DNA of 11,881 nt, from the NCBI GenBank assembly GCA_910587165.1, contig CAJUKP010000045.1, positions 1 through 11,881 on the forward strand, read 5' to 3'. This DNA comes from an uncultured Duncaniella sp. (GTDB taxonomy: Bacteria > Bacteroidota > Bacteroidia > Bacteroidales > Muribaculaceae). The position numbers were made by a program, and so were the translations under genes. The notes below the pieces were generated by a model. The model was not told where the DNA came from, did not search any database, and saw only the letters and a list, made by a program, of their open reading frames with translations. Positions 7,842 to 11,881 of this stretch are shown here, in pieces. The stretch's first letter is position 1; each line of letters opens with the position of its first letter.

Positions 7842-9065
7842 ATGTTCGCTATCAACGACAACTTCTCCCGCCTGCCCGCCTCCTATCTTTTCAGCGAGGT
7901 GGCACGGAGAGTCAAGGCTTACACAGACGCCCACCCCGGATCAGATGTGATCAGGATGGGCATCGGTGACGTCACCCGTCCGCTCTGTCCCGCTGTCATC
8001 GAAGCGCTCCACCGCGCCGTCGACGACGAAGGCACAGCCGAGCGGTTTCATGGCTACGGCCCCGAGCAGGGCTACAGATTCCTCGCTTCAGAGATAGCTC
8101 TCCATGACTACCGCGAACGCGGCATCCCCATGGACGAGGACGAGATTTTCATAAGCGACGGGGCCAAGAGCGACACCGGCAACATCGGCGACATACTCTC
8201 CCCCTCGTGCCGCGTGGCTGTCACCGATCCGGTCTATCCCGTATATGTCGATACAAACGTCATGGCCGGACGTGCCGGACGGCTCATGGAGGACGGCCGT
8301 TGGAGCAATATCGAATATCTCCCCTGCACGGCCGGCAACGGCTTCGTGCCCGCGCTCCCCGTCACCGCACCTGACGTCATCTATCTCTGTTATCCCAACA
8401 ATCCCACAGGCACCGTGCTCACCCGCGGCCAGCTTGAGGAATGGGTGGACTACTGCCGCCGTCATGGCGCGCTGCTTCTGTTTGACGCCGCCTACGAGGC
8501 ATTTGTCCGCACCCCCGGCATCCCCCGTTCCATCTATGAGATCGAAGGGGCCCGCGAAGTGGCCATCGAATTCCGCAGCTTCTCCAAGACCGCCGGGTTC
8601 ACCGGCATACGTCTGGGCTACACGATAGTGCCCAAGGAGCTGAAAGGACGCGGGGCCGACGGAGAGGCGGTACCCCTCAACCCCCTGTGGCGCCGAAGGC
8701 AGACCACCAAGTTCAACGGAGCCTCATATCTCACCCAGCGTGGAGCCGAGGCCCTCTACACCCCCGAGGGTGCGCGACAGTCACGCGAGACGGTGGACTA
8801 CTACCTCGGCAACGCCGCCGTGATGCTCGACGGACTCCGCAAGGCCGGCTACGAATGCGCCGGAGGAGTCGACTCCCCCTACGTGTGGATCAAGACCCCA
8901 GACGGAATGACCTCCTGGGAGTTCTTCGACTATCTCCTCACCCGCCACAACATCGTAGGCACACCCGGCAGCGGCTTCGGCCCGTCCGGCGAAGGCTACT
9001 TCCGCCTCACGGCATTCAACACGCGCGAGAACACCATCCGCGCCGTTGCACGACTCGAAAAATAA
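7842..9065 (+). CDS. dapL: LL-diaminopimelate aminotransferase DapL
   Basis: This 407-aa class I/II PLP-dependent aminotransferase makes LL-diaminopimelate from tetrahydrodipicolinate in one step with glutamate as amino donor. That bypasses the succinylase and acetylase branches of lysine synthesis. Evidence: SDGAKSDTGNI at 105-115 (a DapL-type substrate and PLP loop), YPNNPTGT at 184-191, and the PLP lysine Lys249 in SFSKTAGFTGIRLGY. A FRLTAFNTREN motif near the C-terminus carries the carboxylate-binding arginine. Length agrees with the family (about 410). The gene follows dapF by 8 bp, and the product is DapF's substrate, which strongly supports DapL over a generic aspartate aminotransferase. 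glnN begins 41 bp later. Start chosen at ATG 7842, since MFAINDNFSRLPASYLF matches the expected N-terminus of the family. Confidence 0.94.
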   Translation: MFAINDNFSRLPASYLFSEVARRVKAYTDAHPGSDVIRMGIGDVTRPLCPAVIEALHRAVDDEGTAERFHGYGPEQGYRFLASEIALHDYRERGIPMDEDEIFISDGAKSDTGNIGDILSPSCRVAVTDPVYPVYVDTNVMAGRAGRLMEDGRWSNIEYLPCTAGNGFVPALPVTAPDVIYLCYPNNPTGTVLTRGQLEEWVDYCRRHGALLLFDAAYEAFVRTPGIPRSIYEIEGAREVAIEFRSFSKTAGFTGIRLGYTIVPKELKGRGADGEAVPLNPLWRRRQTTKFNGASYLTQRGAEALYTPEGARQSRETVDYYLGNAAVMLDGLRKAGYECAGGVDSPYVWIKTPDGMTSWEFFDYLLTRHNIVGTPGSGFGPSGEGYFRLTAFNTRENTIRAVARLEK

Positions 9066-9106
9066 AACAAATACATCATATCCATCACTTTAACTTATCG
9101 TCATTT

Positions 9107-11296
9107 ATGGCAAGTTTAAGATTCAAAGCTGTTGAAGAGGCATCCAACCGCAAGCCTGTACAGGTAGAGATCCCCAAGGAAAGACCTGTTGAATACTATG
9201 CAACCAAAGTGTTCAACCGTGCCAAGATGTACAAGTATCTCCCCATCGACACCTACAAGGCCCTCATCGACGCCATCGACAACAAGAAACCGATCTCACG
9301 CAAAGTGGCCGACAGTGTGGCCCGCGGCATGAAACAGTGGGCCATCGACAACGGTGCCCGCCACTACACCCACTGGTTCCAGCCCCTCACCGAGACCACT
9401 GCCGAGAAACACGACGGTTTCGTGGAGCACGACGGCAAGGGTGGAATGGTCGAGGAGTTTTCCGGAAAGCTCCTTGTACAGCAGGAGCCCGACGCATCGA
9501 GCTTCCCCAACGGTGGCATACGCAACACCTTTGAAGCGCGCGGCTACTCGGCCTGGGATATCTCATCGCCCGCATTCATCATCGACAACACCCTCTGTAT
9601 CCCCACCATCTTCATCTCATACACGGGTGAGTCGCTCGACTACAAGACACCTCTGCTCCGCGCCCTCTCGGCTGTTGACAAGGCTGCCACGGGTGTGGTG
9701 AACTACTTCGACCCCGAGGTGAAACACGTCATCTCAAACCTCGGATGGGAGCAGGAGTATTTCCTCGTCGACGAGGAGCTATACTCCGCCCGCCCCGACC
9801 TCGTGCTCACCGGACGCACCCTCATGGGCCACGAATCGGCCAAGAACCAGCAGCTCGAGGACCACTACTTCGGCGCCATCCCCAAACGTGTCGAGGCCTT
9901 CATGCTCGACCTCGAGATCGAGGCCCACAAGCTCGGCATCCCCTGCAAGACACGCCACAACGAGGTGGCCCCCAACCAGTTTGAGCTCGCCCCCATATTC
10001 GAGGAGACCAACCTGGCCAACGACCACAATATGCTCCTGATGTCGATCATGCACGAGGTGGCCCGCCGCCACAACTTCCGTGTGCTTCTCCATGAGAAGC
10101 CGTTCGCCGGCATCAACGGCTCGGGCAAGCACTGCAACTGGAGTCTCGGCACCGACAAGGGCACCGTGCTCTTCGCCCCCGGCAAGACCCCGCTCGAGAA
10201 TCTGCGCTTCATCACTTTCGTTGCCAACGTGATGGCCGCCGTCCACCGCCACAACGGTCTGCTCAAGGCCTCGATCATGTCAGCCACCAACTGCCACCGT
10301 CTCGGCGCCAACGAGGCTCCCCCCGCCATCATTTCCATCTTCGCCGGAAGCCAGCTCGCCGAGATACTCAACAAGATCAAGAATTCCGACAAGGACGAGC
10401 TCATCGCCATGGCCGGCAAGGAGGAACTCAATCTCGGAGTGGCCCAGATACCCGAGCTGATGATCGACAACACCGACCGCAACCGCACATCTCCCTTCGC
10501 CTTCACCGGCAACCGCTTCGAGTTCCGCGCCGTAGGCTCGAGCGCCAACTGCGCCTCGGCCATGATAGCCCTCAACGCCGCCGCCGCCGAACAGCTCGCC
10601 GACTTCAAGAACAAGGTTGACGCCCGCCTCGCCGCCGGTGAGGAACTCAACCACGCTCTCCTGGCCGAGATCAAGGCCCTGCTGCTCTACTCCGAGCCCA
10701 TCCATTTCGACGGCAACGGATACTCCGACGAGTGGAAGGAAGAGGCAGAGCGCCGCGGACTCGACTGCGAGACCAACCCCGCGCTCATCTTCGACGCCTA
10801 TCTGCGCCCCTCGTCCATCGAGATGTTCCGCAAGACCGGCGTGATGACCCACGTGGAGCTCGAGGCCCGCAACGAGGTGAAATGGGAGATGTACACCAAG
10901 AAGATCCAGATCGAGGCCCGTGTGCTCGGCGACCTCGCCATCAACCACATCATCCCCGTGGCCACACGCTACCTCTCCATACTTCTCGACAATATGGTGA
11001 AGATACGTCAGCTCTTCCCCGGCGAGAAGGGTGTGGAGCTCTCGCAGCAGGATTCAGCCACTGTCGAGAAGATAATGCACCACTGCTCGATCATCAAGGA
11101 CGAGGTGGGCCGCATGGTCAACGCCCGCAAGGATGCCAACCGCATCGACAACGAGCGTGACAAGGCGCTCGCCTACTCCCACAACGTGGCTCCCTGTCTC
11201 GAGACCATCCGCTACCATATCGACAAGCTTGAGCTGATGGTGGACAACGAGATGTGGCCCCTCCCCAAATACCGCGAACTCCTCTTCATCCGATAA
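9107..11296 (+). CDS. glnN: Glutamine synthetase type III (GlnN)
   Basis: GlnN condenses ammonia and glutamate into glutamine using ATP, in the cytoplasm as a large oligomer. The 729-aa length is that of GSIII, far longer than GSI or GSII. An N-terminal GSIII domain (about 1-200) carries RPVEYYATKVFNRAKMYKYL-type sequence. The catalytic domain shows metal-ligand glutamates in GWEQEYFLVD (Glu215 and Glu217), HNEVAPNQFELAP, the loop NGSGKHCNWS (337-346) and NRFEFRAVGSS (469-479) with the conserved arginine. A helical C-terminal GSIII extension follows from about 590. The open frame continues upstream to 8687, but that part lies within dapL in another frame. ATG 9107 gives the expected N-terminus. 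No promoter or terminator is visible in the 41-bp gap after dapL, so read-through from dapF-dapL is likely. No intrinsic terminator is seen close after the stop. Confidence 0.97.
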   Translation: MASLRFKAVEEASNRKPVQVEIPKERPVEYYATKVFNRAKMYKYLPIDTYKALIDAIDNKKPISRKVADSVARGMKQWAIDNGARHYTHWFQPLTETTAEKHDGFVEHDGKGGMVEEFSGKLLVQQEPDASSFPNGGIRNTFEARGYSAWDISSPAFIIDNTLCIPTIFISYTGESLDYKTPLLRALSAVDKAATGVVNYFDPEVKHVISNLGWEQEYFLVDEELYSARPDLVLTGRTLMGHESAKNQQLEDHYFGAIPKRVEAFMLDLEIEAHKLGIPCKTRHNEVAPNQFELAPIFEETNLANDHNMLLMSIMHEVARRHNFRVLLHEKPFAGINGSGKHCNWSLGTDKGTVLFAPGKTPLENLRFITFVANVMAAVHRHNGLLKASIMSATNCHRLGANEAPPAIISIFAGSQLAEILNKIKNSDKDELIAMAGKEELNLGVAQIPELMIDNTDRNRTSPFAFTGNRFEFRAVGSSANCASAMIALNAAAAEQLADFKNKVDARLAAGEELNHALLAEIKALLLYSEPIHFDGNGYSDEWKEEAERRGLDCETNPALIFDAYLRPSSIEMFRKTGVMTHVELEARNEVKWEMYTKKIQIEARVLGDLAINHIIPVATRYLSILLDNMVKIRQLFPGEKGVELSQQDSATVEKIMHHCSIIKDEVGRMVNARKDANRIDNERDKALAYSHNVAPCLETIRYHIDKLELMVDNEMWPLPKYRELLFIR

Positions 11297-11304
11297 GGGA
11301 ATAA

Positions 11305-11336
11305 TGGCGTCCGGAGGTTGACGGTTTTTGATCACC
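11305..11336 (+). repeat. Direct repeat, copy 1 of 3 (about 32 bp)
   Basis: The unit begins TGGCGTCCGGAGG and continues TTGACGGTTTTTGATCACC; it starts 8 bases after the glnN stop. It differs from copy 2 at two positions (30 of 32 identical). Within it TTGAC or TTGAT recurs with a 10-base period. Function is unknown; orientation is given as read on the + strand. Confidence 0.85.
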
Positions 11337-11356
11337 TTTTGCCCCGTCAGGACAGG

Positions 11357-11403
11357 TGGCGTCCGGAAGTTGACGGTTTTTGACCACCATCGAGGGCGTC
11401 CGG
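11357..11403 (+). repeat. Direct repeat, copy 2 of 3 (extended, about 47 bp)
   Basis: This copy carries the 32-bp core (GAAG in place of GAGG, GACC in place of GATC) plus an extension ATCGAGGGCGTCCGG shared with copy 3. It lies 20 bases after copy 1. Its last bases are also the first arm of the palindromic block starting at 11395, so the two repeat types are joined here. Confidence 0.85.
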
Positions 11404-11649
11404 AGGACGCCGATTAACAAGTAGCCGGGTACACCGTAGCAGAGCGTAGGTGTGCCCGGTTAATTGTTCGCAAAAAAATCAGCGTCTGAAAGACGCCGGT
11501 TATCGTGGCTAATTGGCAAAGCGATTGCGCTAATAGTTCCGATAACCGGCGTCTTTCAGACGCCTCTTCTTTTGGTTTCTTCTACCGGGCACACCTTCGC
11601 TACGCTACGGTGTACCCGGCTACGAGTAAACCGGTGTCTTTCAGACACC
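11395..11649. repeat. Nested palindromic repeat block, 255 bp
   Basis: Outer arms 11395-11460 and 11584-11649 are 66 nt each and reverse complementary without gaps at 54 positions. The inner 37 nt of each arm (11424-11460 against 11584-11620) match at 34. Inner arms 11482-11505 and 11540-11563 are a perfect 24-bp inverted repeat around a 34-nt loop. Both pairs share one centre, near 11522. Each arm also folds on itself: GGCGTCC-GGA-GGACGCC at 11395-11411, GGCGTCT-TTC-AGACGCC at 11548-11564 and GGTGTCT-TTC-AGACACC at 11633-11649. Motif ATCGAGGG lies next to the outer edge on the left (11389-11396), and its complement lies next to the right edge (11652-11659). I see no gene in it. It could be a REP-like or MITE-like element or the gene for a highly folded RNA. 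Confidence 0.85.
11472..11583. terminator. Candidate bidirectional intrinsic terminator within the palindrome
   Basis: The perfect 24-bp stem (11482-11505 with 11540-11563) is preceded by seven A residues (11472-11478) and followed by a T-rich tract (11565-11583, CTTCTTTTGGTTTCTTC). Read rightwards the stem, or the smaller hairpin 11548-11564 alone, leads into T-rich sequence. Read leftwards the stem leads into a run of seven T. It could end the glnN transcript about 190-280 bases after the stop and also any convergent transcript from the right. The 34-nt loop is larger than usual for a terminator, so this is a moderate call. Confidence 0.45.
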
Positions 11650-11791
11650 TTCCCTCGATATAAACGCTACATCGCGGAACTATCTCATCCTTGTTGCGGC
11701 GCTACGCGACGCTATTTTCACTTCAAATACACAAAATGCACGGGTTATCACCCGCGCCTACCGCTGCATTGCCCCTAACGGGGCATACGAC
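11650..11791. other. Non-coding spacer with two small hairpins
   Basis: No credible gene is visible. CGGGT (11741-11745) pairs with ACCCG (11750-11754) around TATC, and GCCCC (11771-11775) pairs with GGGGC (11780-11784) around TAAC. The segment sits between the palindromic block and the third direct repeat. Confidence 0.5.
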
Positions 11792-11833
11792 ATCCGGAGG
11801 TTGACGGTTTTTGACCACCATCGAGGGCGTCCG
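11792..11833 (+). repeat. Direct repeat, copy 3 of 3 (extended)
   Basis: It matches copy 2 from TCCGG through the shared extension ending GGGCGTCCG, with GAGG as in copy 1. To its left ACA replaces GGCG, so the first bases of the unit are lost. After GGCGTCCG it continues GTTTACTC-like into unrelated AT-rich DNA without the palindrome that follows copy 2. The remaining 48 bases to the window end show no feature I can name. Confidence 0.85.
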
Positions 11834-11881
11834 TTTACTCTGGATTATGAGGAATATTTCTGAATAAATTATAGTTAAGTA

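Noticed and set aside
8687..9106. Upstream extension of the glnN frame
   Set aside because: It lies in dapL in another frame, and its translation is arginine-rich shadow sequence. The GSIII N-terminus begins at 9107.
9865..10674. A 269-codon minus-strand open frame inside glnN
   Set aside because: It is antisense to a highly conserved enzyme; the absence of stops follows from the GC-biased third positions of glnN.
2..11296. Control of glnN by the NtrC-type regulator at the left edge
   Set aside because: This is tempting by analogy with enterobacteria, but no sigma-54 promoter is visible before dapF or glnN, and the genes are more than 5 kb apart.
11395..11649. Invertible promoter (phase-variation switch)
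   Set aside because: Inverted arms are present, but I find no exact TAnnTTTG on either strand between them, no recombinase gene, and no gene start directly beside them.
11464..11778. A 104-codon open frame on the + strand after glnN
   Set aside because: It runs through the inverted repeats, has no promoter or family motif, and its composition reflects palindromic DNA rather than a protein.
11305..11833. CRISPR array
   Set aside because: There are only three copies with very unequal spacing (20 and about 390 bases), and no cas gene is present.

Overview
The window looks like chromosomal DNA from a member of the Bacteroidales. Three things point there: promoter elements of the Bacteroidetes form TAnnTTTG (1815-1822 and 6906-6913), a TonB-dependent receptor with a carboxypeptidase-regulatory-like N-terminal domain followed by a lipoprotein partner, and the pair dapL plus type III glutamine synthetase. 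Coding regions prefer C- or G-ending codons while the promoter spacers are AT-rich, which would suit a gut Muribaculaceae-like genome; the family assignment is inference. All recognised genes are on the + strand.

Region 1 (1-1764): the 3' end of a sigma-54-dependent (NtrC-type) response regulator and, overlapping it by ATGA, a complete membrane histidine kinase. Together they form a two-component system whose signal is unknown. Region 2 (1765-6862): a promoter, a structured leader of about 130 nt, a 905-aa TonB-dependent receptor, a 682-aa putative surface lipoprotein, and a strong intrinsic terminator. This is an outer-membrane uptake or binding pair of unknown substrate. The lipoprotein appears to hold four diverged copies of one module around a jelly-roll-like (choice-of-anchor-J-like) segment.

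Region 3 (6906-11296): a new promoter drives dapF (diaminopimelate epimerase) and, 8 bp later, dapL (LL-diaminopimelate aminotransferase). glnN (glutamine synthetase III) follows after 41 bp with no visible promoter or terminator between. dapL makes LL-DAP using glutamate as amino donor, dapF converts it to meso-DAP for peptidoglycan and lysine, and GlnN assimilates ammonia into glutamine.

Region 4 (11297-11881): 585 bp with no credible gene but dense repeat structure. There are three direct copies of a roughly 32-bp repeat and a nested palindrome (11395-11649). The palindrome's outer arms are 66 nt, align without gaps at 54 of 66 positions, and show two compensatory base-pair changes in an embedded hairpin. 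Its inner arms are a perfect 24-bp inverted repeat flanked by an A-run and a T-rich tract, like a bidirectional terminator. This is the least explained and most interesting part of the window.
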